A stretch of DNA of 64,000 bases from Embleya scabrispora. GTDB lineage: Bacteria; Actinomycetota; Actinomycetes; Streptomycetales; Streptomycetaceae. Position 1 is the first letter of the stretch, and every line of letters starts with the position of its first letter. The notes beneath the pieces were generated by a model that saw only the letters and a list, made by a program, of their open reading frames with translations, did not search any database and had not been told where the DNA came from. Both the position numbers and the translations under genes were made by a program. The DNA lies in the NCBI RefSeq assembly GCF_002024165.1, contig NZ_MWQN01000001.1, forward strand, positions 5,270,001 through 5,334,000, read 5' to 3'. Below, one piece after another: positions 52,944 to 61,613 of the stretch.

Positions 52944-53746
52944 ACGACGACGGCTACCGGCGCGAACCCGGAGTGGAACCCGAGGCCGCCCCCGGGCCCG
53001 ACCGGCCGCCGGCGCCCGGCGAGGCCGCGGTGCCCGCTCCCCGCGCCGCGCGTGCCAAGACCCCGCCCCCCACCCTCCCGGTGTCCGACAGCCCCCTCCC
53101 GGCGGCCCTGGAGGCCGTCCTGATGGTGGTCCAGGAGCCGGTGTCCGAACACCTGCTCGCCGAGGTGCTGGACCACCCCCTGCCCGAGGTGGTCGCCACG
53201 CTGCGCACGCTGGCCCTGGAGTACACGGCCCAGGGGCGCGGCTTCGACCTGCGCGAGGTGGCCGGCGGCTGGCGCTTCTACAGCCGCCCCGAGCACGCCG
53301 CCGCGGTCGAGCGCTTCGTCCTGGACGGGCAGCAGTCCCGGCTCACCCAGGCCGCCCTGGAGACGCTGGCCGTGGTCGCCTACCGCCAGCCGGTCAGCCG
53401 CGGCCGGATCGCCGCGGTGCGCGGTGTCAACTGCGACGGGGTGATGCGCACGCTCCTGGCGCGCGGGCTGGTCGAGGAGTACGGGGTCGAGTACGAGACC
53501 CAGGCCACGCTGTACCGCACCACCGAATACTTTCTGGAGCGGATGGGCCTGCGCTCGCTGGACGAGTTGCCGGAATTGGCCCCCTTCCTGCCCGAGATCG
53601 AGGCCCTGGAGGCCGAGGGCGGGGCCAGTCCGGAGCTGCTGCCGACCCGCGCGGCGTACCCGCTTGCGCGGAGCGGGGATACTGGGAGGGATACCGGGGC
53701 GGTGCACACCGATCCCGACGACGGCGAGACGACTACGGAAGATTGA
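52940..53746 (+). CDS. scpB: Segregation and condensation protein B
   Basis: GTG 52940 overlaps the scpA stop. The 268-residue protein has a ~50-residue disordered start, then two winged-helix domains: LPAALEAVLMVVQEPVSEH, GRGFDLREVAGGWRFYSRP, LTQAALETLAVVAYRQPVSRG and GLVEEYGVEYETQATLYRTTE. It binds ScpA and with SMC forms the condensin-like complex. A 40-residue tail is acidic and low-complexity (DTGRDTGAVHTDPDDGETTTED). The stop overlaps the rluB start by one base. Confidence 0.93.
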   Translation: MNDDGYRREPGVEPEAAPGPDRPPAPGEAAVPAPRAARAKTPPPTLPVSDSPLPAALEAVLMVVQEPVSEHLLAEVLDHPLPEVVATLRTLALEYTAQGRGFDLREVAGGWRFYSRPEHAAAVERFVLDGQQSRLTQAALETLAVVAYRQPVSRGRIAAVRGVNCDGVMRTLLARGLVEEYGVEYETQATLYRTTEYFLERMGLRSLDELPELAPFLPEIEALEAEGGASPELLPTRAAYPLARSGDTGRDTGAVHTDPDDGETTTED

Positions 53747-54732
53747 TGGCACCCACCAACAGGCAAGGCTCCGGCGGCAACGACCGAGGCAAGGAACGCT
53801 CGGTGAACAAGCGCGGGGGCACCGGGCGCGGCAGCAACACTCCGCAGCCCCGGCGGGTCGCCGACGACAACCGTCGCGGCGGCGCGGGTGGGCAGCCGAA
53901 GTCGGGCGCCGCGGGCGGCAAGGACCGCCGCCCCTCGGCGGGCACCGGTCGCCCCGACCGCCGGCCCACCACGATGCGCAACACCGAGCGCAACGAGCGG
54001 GAGAAGCAGGAGGGCGTGCGGCTGCAGAAGGTGATGGCCGACGCGGGCATCGGCAGCCGCCGGCACTGCGAGAACCTGATCGAGGCGGGCCGGGTCCAGG
54101 TCAACGACGAGCGGGTCACCGAGCAGGGCATGCGGGTCGACCCGGACACGGTGGAGATCAAGGTCGACGGGATGCGCATCCCGACCCGCCCTGCGGAGAC
54201 CTACATCGCGTTCAACAAGCCGACCGGCGTGGTCTCCACCATGTACGACCCGGACGGCCGGTTCACCCTCGCCGACTACATCACCGAGTTCGAGCAGCGC
54301 CTGTTCCACGTCGGTCGGCTGGACACCGAGACCGAGGGCCTGATCCTGCTCACCAACCACGGCGAGCTGTCCAACCGACTCACCCACCCCCGCTACGAGG
54401 TGCGCAAGACCTACCTCGCCTCGATCCAGGGCCCGATCCCGCGCGACCTGGGCAAGCGGCTCAAGGACGGGGTCGAACTGGAGGACGGCGTCGCGCGCGC
54501 CGACAGCTTCCGGATCGTGGACAGCGTCGGCAACAACTACCTCGTCGAGGTGGTCCTGCACGAGGGCCGCAAGCACATCGTCCGGCGCATGCTGGCCGAA
54601 CTGGGCTTCCCCGTCGAGCGCCTGGTGCGCACGCAGTTCGGCCCGATCCAGCTCGGCGACCAAAAGCCCGGCCGCACCCGCCGGTTGTCCAACGACGAGA
54701 TCGGGCTGTTGTTCCGCCAGGTCGACCTGTAA
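53746..54732 (+). CDS. rluB: RsuA/RluB-family 23S rRNA pseudouridine synthase
   Basis: ATG 53746 overlaps the scpB stop (TGATG). The 328-residue protein has a basic Gly/Arg/Asn-rich N-terminus (~85 residues), an S4 RNA-binding domain (VRLQKVMADAGIGSRRHCENL, GRVQVNDERV), and the synthase domain with catalytic Asp in GRLDTETEGLILLTN, and HEGRKHIVRRMLAELG. It isomerises uridine to pseudouridine in 23S rRNA. The scpA-scpB-rluB run is a common bacterial operon. Confidence 0.93.
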   Translation: MAPTNRQGSGGNDRGKERSVNKRGGTGRGSNTPQPRRVADDNRRGGAGGQPKSGAAGGKDRRPSAGTGRPDRRPTTMRNTERNEREKQEGVRLQKVMADAGIGSRRHCENLIEAGRVQVNDERVTEQGMRVDPDTVEIKVDGMRIPTRPAETYIAFNKPTGVVSTMYDPDGRFTLADYITEFEQRLFHVGRLDTETEGLILLTNHGELSNRLTHPRYEVRKTYLASIQGPIPRDLGKRLKDGVELEDGVARADSFRIVDSVGNNYLVEVVLHEGRKHIVRRMLAELGFPVERLVRTQFGPIQLGDQKPGRTRRLSNDEIGLLFRQVDL

Positions 54733-54766
54733 CCGGCGCCATCGGCACGGGCAGCCAACTGCCCTG

Positions 54767-54814
54767 ACGGCCGCGGCAGTTCCACTTCCGGGTGGAACCG
54801 CTGCGGCCGTTGTT
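54767..54814 (+). terminator. Terminator after scpA-scpB-rluB
   Basis: A 19-bp arm (54767-54785, ACGGCCGCGGCAGTTCCAC) pairs with 54792-54810 with two wobble positions across TTCCGG, and TTGTT follows. It separates the operon from the VWA gene cluster. Confidence 0.85.
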
Positions 54815-55030
54815 CGTATCTGGCCGATTCGGTTCCGCCGGACGGTGCGATGGTGCATCGTGGAAGCCCGCACGGGGGTGCACGGGTGGTGGCCGATAAC
54901 GGATCGGAACCGGGCGTGTTCCAGTGATCGCGAACGGTGCCCGCGACCCCCCGCATTGCTGCTAGAACGTTGCCGAACACCCGAGGTGTGTCCCGCGCTC
55001 GGCGGGGCCGACAGCAGGGGGGACGCCACA

Positions 55031-57439
55031 GTGGTGCTGCCTGTCCGCCGGGGAGCGCCGCGGCCGGCGCCCTCCACACGGCGTTTGCGACGGTCGGCCG
55101 GAGCGATCGGGCTCGGCGCGCTCGCACTCGCGCTCCTGCCCGGCGCCGCCCGCGCCGCCGACCCGCCCGGTGGAGATCCCAACCTCAAGGTCGCGCCGAT
55201 CTCCTACGTGGTCCTGGTCGACGAGTCCGGCAGTCTCAAGGGCCCCGACCTGGATCGGGAGAAGGACGCCGCCGGACTCGCCGCGATCGGCGAACTCTCC
55301 CCCGACTCCCGGGTCGGCGTGGTCGGCTTCGGCAGCGGCGCCGGAGCCAGGCCCGCGGTGGACGTGGTCTGCCCGATGATCCCGGTCTCCGACCCGACCG
55401 CGGCCGGGTGCGCCGGCAAACTGCGCCCGCGCACCGACCAGGAGGGCAACAACACCGACATCCCGGCCGCGATCAAGCAGGGCGTGAGCATGCTCCGCTC
55501 CGCGCCGGCCGGGCAGCCCAGGGTCTTGTTCATCACCACCGACGGCGCGATGTCCGTGCAGCCGAACGAGGGCTACGGCGCCGACGCCGCGCGGATCCCG
55601 GGCGAGTTGGACAAGGCGCTGACCAGTGCGCTGGCCGAGGCCAAGGCGGCGGGCGTACAGATCTGGCCACTGGGCTTCGGCGCCGGGATCGACACCGCGC
55701 AGCTGAACCGGATCGCGAGCGGCGGGGCGCCGTCCTTCTGCTCGGCCCGCCCCGAGGACGCGCCGAAGGCGTCGGTGATCAAGGACTCGGGCGAGGTCGT
55801 CCAGACGCTGCGCAAGGCGTTCGGCAGCGCGCGCTGCGCCGGGGTGACCCAGACCGACTCGACCGAGGTCGACGGTGAGGCCGACCTCGAGGTGACGATC
55901 CCGGCGATCGCCACCGACGTGGTCATCCAGGTGCAGAAGGCCAACCCGGACATCGACGCCACCTTCTTCGACCCGGACGGCAGGCAGGTCGACGCCGCGC
56001 CCGGCACCGAGCGGCGCGGACAGGGTTCGCGGACCGAGACGCTGCGGGTGTCCGACCCGATCGCCGGCAAGTGGCGGATCCACCTCAAGGCACGCGCCGG
56101 CGCGTCCGGGCCGGTCAGCGCGGCGGCGCTGTGGCAGGGCGTGGTCAAGTCCTACGTGCAGCTCAACCCGCCGCAGCCGAGCGTGGGCGAGTCGGTCCGG
56201 TTCAGCGTCTTCCTCCAGACCCGGGAGAAGAACCTCACCGATCCCGCCGCGCTCAAGGGCGTCACGGTGGCCGGGCACGTCGAGGGGGCCGGTCTCAAGG
56301 CCGACATCCCGCTCAAGGCCGGTGACAAGGGCGAGTTCTACAGCGATTACCGGATCCCCGGCGGCACCACCGGCGACGTGCGCTTCACCGGCACCATCAC
56401 CGCACCCGGCGTGGCCGGCGCCCAGGAGGTCAAGACGGTCACCCTGGGCCAGGGCCCGGCGCCCGTGGGCGTCGAACTCACATGGGGCGACACCACCATC
56501 GAACCCGGCGGCAGCGTCGCCGGCACCGTGCAGTGGAAGGTCACCGACGGCAAACCGCACACCCTGCGGGTGGTCGCCGACTTCCCGCCGAACGTGGGCA
56601 TGCGGATCACCGGCGGCGAGCAGCGGGTGAGCGCCGGCTCCGACTCGTTCGGCTTCGAGCTCGCCTTCGGCGACGGCATCGCCAAGGGCGACCACACCGG
56701 CCGGGTCCGGGTGGTGGACACCAGTGACGGCGACAAGGTCCTCGCCGACACCACCCGCACCATCACGGTCGAGCCGCCGCCCGGCTTCTGGGACCGGTAT
56801 CTGTGGCTGGTGATCGGGGGCGTCGTGCTGATCGCGCTGCTGCTCGGCCTGCTCGGCTACCTCGCCAAGCGGCGCGGGCGGGCCCGGCGGATCGGGCCGA
56901 TCGTGCTGCGCCTGTACCGCGACGGGCAGCAGATCGGGGTGGAGACCCGGCCGCTGGACGAGCGCGCCGAGGCGATGTGGTTCAAGCTCGACACCACCGG
57001 CTTCCCGCCGCAGTTGATACCGCTGTACCAGCACGAACCCGGAACCGCGTGGACCGTGCGCCGGACCGCCGCGACCGGCACCCTGGACGTGGAGACCCCG
57101 CTCGGTACACGTCTGCAGTTGGACATGGGCCGCCCCACCGAGATCGAACCCGGACTGGCACTCGGCTTCGCCGACGAGCGGGTGCAGGCCGGGCCGGCCG
57201 ACGGGGTGGGCGGTTCCGCCGATCCGTACGGCGGGGGTTCCGCCGATCCCTACGGCGGCTACGGCCCGGCCGCGCCCACGCCGCCGCGACCGTACGGCGG
57301 CGAGGGGGTCCACGGCGCGGAACGGCCGTACAACCCCTACGGCCCGTACGGTTCGGGACCGCCCGCGGAGCCCGGCTCGGGTCCGGGGGCCGACCGCGGC
57401 CCCGACGACACCACGTTCGGCTACGGACCACCGCGTTAG
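55031..57439 (+). CDS. Exported VWA-domain protein with C-terminal membrane anchor
   Basis: GTG 55031 has a G-run (GGGGGG) about nine bases upstream; the frame continues further upstream but in a region with terminator and no family sequence. The 802-residue protein starts with a Sec signal peptide (cleavage near AARA-AD, residue 42). A von Willebrand A domain follows with a MIDAS motif D64-x-S66-x-S68 (VVLVDESGSLKG) and TDQEGNNTDIPAAIKQG. Residues ~290-580 are beta-sandwich modules (Ig-like). One helix (LWLVIGGVVLIALLLGLLGYL, ~592-612) is followed by a cytoplasmic domain and a Gly/Pro/Tyr-rich tail (PYGGYGPAAPTPPRPYGG). The tail and domain face the tubulin-like partner. Confidence 0.86.
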   Translation: MVLPVRRGAPRPAPSTRRLRRSAGAIGLGALALALLPGAARAADPPGGDPNLKVAPISYVVLVDESGSLKGPDLDREKDAAGLAAIGELSPDSRVGVVGFGSGAGARPAVDVVCPMIPVSDPTAAGCAGKLRPRTDQEGNNTDIPAAIKQGVSMLRSAPAGQPRVLFITTDGAMSVQPNEGYGADAARIPGELDKALTSALAEAKAAGVQIWPLGFGAGIDTAQLNRIASGGAPSFCSARPEDAPKASVIKDSGEVVQTLRKAFGSARCAGVTQTDSTEVDGEADLEVTIPAIATDVVIQVQKANPDIDATFFDPDGRQVDAAPGTERRGQGSRTETLRVSDPIAGKWRIHLKARAGASGPVSAAALWQGVVKSYVQLNPPQPSVGESVRFSVFLQTREKNLTDPAALKGVTVAGHVEGAGLKADIPLKAGDKGEFYSDYRIPGGTTGDVRFTGTITAPGVAGAQEVKTVTLGQGPAPVGVELTWGDTTIEPGGSVAGTVQWKVTDGKPHTLRVVADFPPNVGMRITGGEQRVSAGSDSFGFELAFGDGIAKGDHTGRVRVVDTSDGDKVLADTTRTITVEPPPGFWDRYLWLVIGGVVLIALLLGLLGYLAKRRGRARRIGPIVLRLYRDGQQIGVETRPLDERAEAMWFKLDTTGFPPQLIPLYQHEPGTAWTVRRTAATGTLDVETPLGTRLQLDMGRPTEIEPGLALGFADERVQAGPADGVGGSADPYGGGSADPYGGYGPAAPTPPRPYGGEGVHGAERPYNPYGPYGSGPPAEPGSGPGADRGPDDTTFGYGPPR

Positions 57440-57500
57440 TCCCCGGCACGAGGTCCAAGGCACCTGAACTCGCACGTCACGCACTTTTCGAGGAGGGCCC

Positions 57501-60500
57501 GTGGCAGCGCAAGGCCGCAGGGGCATGTCCATCCACCAGTCCATGCTGTTCGTGGGCCTGGGCGGTACCGGATGTCTGATCGGAGCCGAACTCGAGCGAC
57601 GGCTGCGCGAGGAGTTGTGCGGGGCGGACGGCACGGGGCTGATGCAGCGGCTCGGTGGCCAACTCGCCCCCTACCAACTGCCCAACTGCATCCAGTTCGT
57701 CTACGCCGACCTGAACGAGAACGAGTTGCAGCGGCAGCGGTTGCGCGCCGCGCCGCCCGCGCACCGGGCCGCCGCCGACCGCAACGCGCACCTGACCACG
57801 CAGCTGGTGCCGCCGCTGAACACCTATCCGGAAGTGGCCCGTTCGCTGCGGATCAACGCGGCGGAGGAGACCATCCCCTGGCTGCCCGCCCGCGAGGGCG
57901 AGCCCCGGGTGACCCCGCTGCGGCGCGGCGCCGGGCAGTTGCCCACCGTCGGGCGCGCCGCCCTGTTCGAGACCTTCCGGCACGGACTCGCGCCGGCGAT
58001 GGACCCGTTGCGCCGTGCGGTCGGCCTGATCAGCAACGGCAACGACCACCTGATGGCGCTCAGCGGCAGCCAGAACAACCGCAACACCTGCGACGTGTTC
58101 GTCGCCTTCTCCATCGCCGGCGGCACCGGGTGCGGGATCTTCTACGACTACCTGCACCTGATCGGCGAGGCGTTCTCGCAGGGCTACGACGGGATCAAGA
58201 TCTACCCGCTGGTGCTGATGCCGTCCGCGTTCGACGAGGAACGCGGGGGCGGCCGGCCCGCAGTGCTCAACGCCGGGCGCGCGCTGCTCGACCTGTTCCA
58301 GCTGGTCGACGACCAGAACGGGCAGTACGCGCAGGAGGAGTTGGACACCGGCCTGGGCGCGCCCGCGGGCAACCTCGCGGTGCGCTACCCCGGTCTGGAG
58401 TCGACCCGGCTCAAGGCCGGCACCGTGCAGACCGGCTTCCTGTTCAGCCGCACCAGCGGCATCGAGCGCGAGGACCTGCATCGCTCGGTGGTCTCGCTGG
58501 TGATGTCCCTGATCGGGACCGGACTCAACTCCGGCGCACCGGAGTTGGAGAACGCGGTCGTCCAGGGCGACCTCTACCAGTCGTTCGCGGACAGCTTCAT
58601 CAACGAGGGCGTGCGGCGCGAGGTGCCCGCACCCAGCGGGATCGGCGCCTGCGGGGTCTCCACCAGCCTGGTCGCGTCGATGACCGTGCCGGTGGACGAA
58701 CTCGCCGACATCGTGGCCGGTCGGCTGCTCGCCCAGGCGGTGCGCGATCTGACCTCGGACGTGCGGGTGTCCGCCGAGGCCAACCTGGAGCAGATCAAGT
58801 CGTTCATGTCGGTGGCGGGCCTGAGCGAACTGTGGTTGTGCGCGCCGCCGCACGTCGCCGACCCCTCGCCGGCCAAGGGCGCCGCGGGCATCATGCAGGC
58901 GCTCAACGCCCGAACCCGGGCGATGGAACAGGCGTTGCGCCAGCAGGAGGCGCAACTGCGCACCCATACGGCCCAGTTGGCCGAGGAGTTCAACCACGCC
59001 CGCGGGATTCGCCAACTGCTGGCCGACGGCGACCTGTTCCGGGCCCGCCGGGTGCTCTTCGGCGACCGGCGGCTCTACTCCGACGCGGATCGGCCCGGGG
59101 TCGCCGGTCTGCTCGCGCACTGCAGCACCGAGCCCGCCCCACCCGCCGGGGTCAACGTCAACGCGCCGCACATACCGGCCATCAAGGACCGCGCGGGCGG
59201 GGTGGTCAAGGCCAAGTGGGGCGACCCCGAGGTGCAGCGGGCACTGGCCGCCCAGCAGCGCTGGTTCGAGTGGCGCTCGCGGCGCAACTGGCATGCCCAG
59301 TGGGGCGCTCAGGCCGAGGTGTGGGACCGCAAGATGGTCTATCTGCGGCATGTCGTGGACGGTCTCGCCCAGGCGTTCAACGACCACCGCGACACCGAGG
59401 AGGCCAACTTCGCCCGGGCCACCCGCGAGTTGTACCGGCAGCGCTCCGGCGTGTCCTACCTGCTGCCGCCGCAGGGCAACCTCGAGTCGTTCTACCGCCA
59501 GGTGCTGCGCCGCTTCGTGGACCGCGAACGGCTGCCCGAGACCGCCGGCGCCGCGCAGATCGTCGGCAAGCTCCTCGGCACGGGCATCTGGCAACGCGCG
59601 TACGAGATGGGCGAGGAGCGCGAGGGCGGCCCGGCCGCGGTCACCTACGTGCGCGACCAGATCAAGCAGCAGGTCAAGTCCCTGTTCGTACAGGCCGGCG
59701 AGCTGAACGCGCAACCGCTGCTGCCGCCGGTGCGCGACCTGCTCACCCGTGCCGCCACCAAGCGCGGCGCCTCGGTGGGCGAGGAGGACCTGGAACAGTT
59801 CGTGCAAAAGCTCGCGGGCATGTTGCCCAACGGCTTCTCGCCCGAAGGCAGCGGCGAACTCAAGGTGCTGATCGCGCACCCGGGCACCGCGCACGACGCG
59901 GACGTGCGGCAATACCTGGAACGGATGCTCAACATCCCCAACGAGCCCTCCCGCAAGATCGAGTTCCGCGCGGTCGAGCAGGAGTCGATCGTGGTGGTGC
60001 TCTTCCGCAGCGCGATGAGCCTGACCGAGGTGCCCGAGGTGCGCCAGGTGCTCGCGCAGTGGTCGCGCTCGCTGGACCGGCAGGACCCGGTCGACTTCCT
60101 CAAGTGGCGGCAGCGGCTGGGCTTCACCTACGACTGGCTGGCCACCACCGAGGGCCACCGGGCCTACATCCTGCACCGGCTGTTGTGCGCGATGTGGAAC
60201 GGCCAGGTCGAGGTGGCGCGCGGGGACCGGTCCTCGCCCGAGGTGGTCGACATCCGGCTGCCGCACGGGTCGACCGTGATGAAACTGCCGCTGCGCCCGT
60301 TCGACCGGGCCTCCTCCTGGGGCAGCCTGCTGCGCGCCTACGAGGAGTGGACGCTGACCGACGACGCGTCGGTGCGACGGGAGTTCGCCAAGCAGCTGAT
60401 GCTCACCTACCCCGAGGGGCTGGGCTCGCGGGTGCGCGAACCGGCGCCGCTGTACCGGCACTTCGTGCACGAGGTGGCCCCGCGCCAGGTGCGCACGCTG

Positions 60501-61613
60501 CACGAACTGCGTGACCGGTTGCCCGAGCGCAGCCGGGGCTGGGCGGAGGAGCTGCTGCGGTTGTGGGAGATCACCCTGCCCGCCGCGCTCGACCTGTCGT
60601 TCTCGCACCAGGGCGCCAACCGGGACTCGTTGCGCGAGCTGGAGTATCGGGACGAGGAGGACGGGGGATACCCGGGCGCGGGGTACGACGACGCACCCGG
60701 TGACGGATGGGATCGCGCGGACGAGCGCGGCCGGGAGCGGGACCGCCGGAGGGACGAGCGCGACGACGCGTGGGACCGGGAGGCGGACCAGCGGGCCCGG
60801 GAGCGCAAACGCGACCGCGACCGGGACGAGCGCGGTTCGGAGCGGGAGCGGCGCGGGCCCGAGCGGGTGCGGGACGAGCGGGATCCGTGGGACGAGCGGA
60901 ATGCGCGGGACGTGCGGGAGGGGCGCGGCCTGCGGGATCGGCGGGACGCGCCCGATGCGCGGGACGCGCGTGACGTGCCGGAGGCGCGGGGTCTTCGCGG
61001 CGAGCGTGATGCGCGCGATCCGCGCGACGTTCGGGACGTGCGCGAGGCGCGCGAGGTGCGGGACGAACGGGAACGGGTGCGCGAGGACCGGGAACGGGAG
61101 CGGCGCGAGGCGCGTCGACCCCGGGACGACCGGGAGGACCCTCGGGAGCAGGAGCGCGAGCGGCGGGCCGTTCCGGAGCCGCGCGGCCCGGTGTTCGAGA
61201 AGGAGGAGCGGGAGCGGCGGGACGTACCGGAGCCGCGCGGCCGGGACGCGTGGCGCGACGCGGACTCGCCCGAGGCGACCCGACCGAGCCTGGACAAGCC
61301 GGCGCCGCGGTGGGACGACCGGGACGACAGGGACGACAGGGATGCCTCGGAGCGCCGTGGGCGGACCGAGCGGGACGAACCCTACGACCCGTATCCGCCG
61401 GCGCTGCCGCGCGCGGACCGGGACGCGCGCGGTGCCCGGGACGCGTACGACCCGCGCCCCGCGCGTGATCCGTACGACCCGCACGACCGGCCCGGCCTCG
61501 ACGAGCCCGATCCGGACGACCACACGATCCGCCTCGACGGCCTGGACCGCACCCGACGGCTCGACCCGCCCGAGGACCACGACGAGCGCGAACTGCCCGG
61601 GGGTGGCTGGTGA
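57501..61613 (+). CDS. Tubulin/FtsZ-like protein with Arg/Asp-rich C-terminal tail
   Basis: GTG 57501 has GAGGAGGG five bases upstream. The 1370-residue protein begins with MLFVGLGGTGCLIGAELERRL (nucleotide-binding loop at 15-28). At 206-212 AGGTGCG matches the FtsZ/tubulin signature (SIAGGTGCGIFYDYL), so it belongs to the tubulin-like group often annotated Tubulin_2. A large helical middle (300-1040) is of unknown fold, with GKLLGTGIWQRAYEMGEERE and coiled-coil stretches. From ~1045 the tail is strongly charged Arg/Asp/Glu (RDRRRDERDDAWDREADQ; EREERRDVPEPRG-like), about 320 residues, surely disordered. Stop overlaps the next gene (GTGA). Confidence 0.85.
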   Translation: MAAQGRRGMSIHQSMLFVGLGGTGCLIGAELERRLREELCGADGTGLMQRLGGQLAPYQLPNCIQFVYADLNENELQRQRLRAAPPAHRAAADRNAHLTTQLVPPLNTYPEVARSLRINAAEETIPWLPAREGEPRVTPLRRGAGQLPTVGRAALFETFRHGLAPAMDPLRRAVGLISNGNDHLMALSGSQNNRNTCDVFVAFSIAGGTGCGIFYDYLHLIGEAFSQGYDGIKIYPLVLMPSAFDEERGGGRPAVLNAGRALLDLFQLVDDQNGQYAQEELDTGLGAPAGNLAVRYPGLESTRLKAGTVQTGFLFSRTSGIEREDLHRSVVSLVMSLIGTGLNSGAPELENAVVQGDLYQSFADSFINEGVRREVPAPSGIGACGVSTSLVASMTVPVDELADIVAGRLLAQAVRDLTSDVRVSAEANLEQIKSFMSVAGLSELWLCAPPHVADPSPAKGAAGIMQALNARTRAMEQALRQQEAQLRTHTAQLAEEFNHARGIRQLLADGDLFRARRVLFGDRRLYSDADRPGVAGLLAHCSTEPAPPAGVNVNAPHIPAIKDRAGGVVKAKWGDPEVQRALAAQQRWFEWRSRRNWHAQWGAQAEVWDRKMVYLRHVVDGLAQAFNDHRDTEEANFARATRELYRQRSGVSYLLPPQGNLESFYRQVLRRFVDRERLPETAGAAQIVGKLLGTGIWQRAYEMGEEREGGPAAVTYVRDQIKQQVKSLFVQAGELNAQPLLPPVRDLLTRAATKRGASVGEEDLEQFVQKLAGMLPNGFSPEGSGELKVLIAHPGTAHDADVRQYLERMLNIPNEPSRKIEFRAVEQESIVVVLFRSAMSLTEVPEVRQVLAQWSRSLDRQDPVDFLKWRQRLGFTYDWLATTEGHRAYILHRLLCAMWNGQVEVARGDRSSPEVVDIRLPHGSTVMKLPLRPFDRASSWGSLLRAYEEWTLTDDASVRREFAKQLMLTYPEGLGSRVREPAPLYRHFVHEVAPRQVRTLHELRDRLPERSRGWAEELLRLWEITLPAALDLSFSHQGANRDSLRELEYRDEEDGGYPGAGYDDAPGDGWDRADERGRERDRRRDERDDAWDREADQRARERKRDRDRDERGSERERRGPERVRDERDPWDERNARDVREGRGLRDRRDAPDARDARDVPEARGLRGERDARDPRDVRDVREAREVRDERERVREDRERERREARRPRDDREDPREQERERRAVPEPRGPVFEKEERERRDVPEPRGRDAWRDADSPEATRPSLDKPAPRWDDRDDRDDRDASERRGRTERDEPYDPYPPALPRADRDARGARDAYDPRPARDPYDPHDRPGLDEPDPDDHTIRLDGLDRTRRLDPPEDHDERELPGGGW

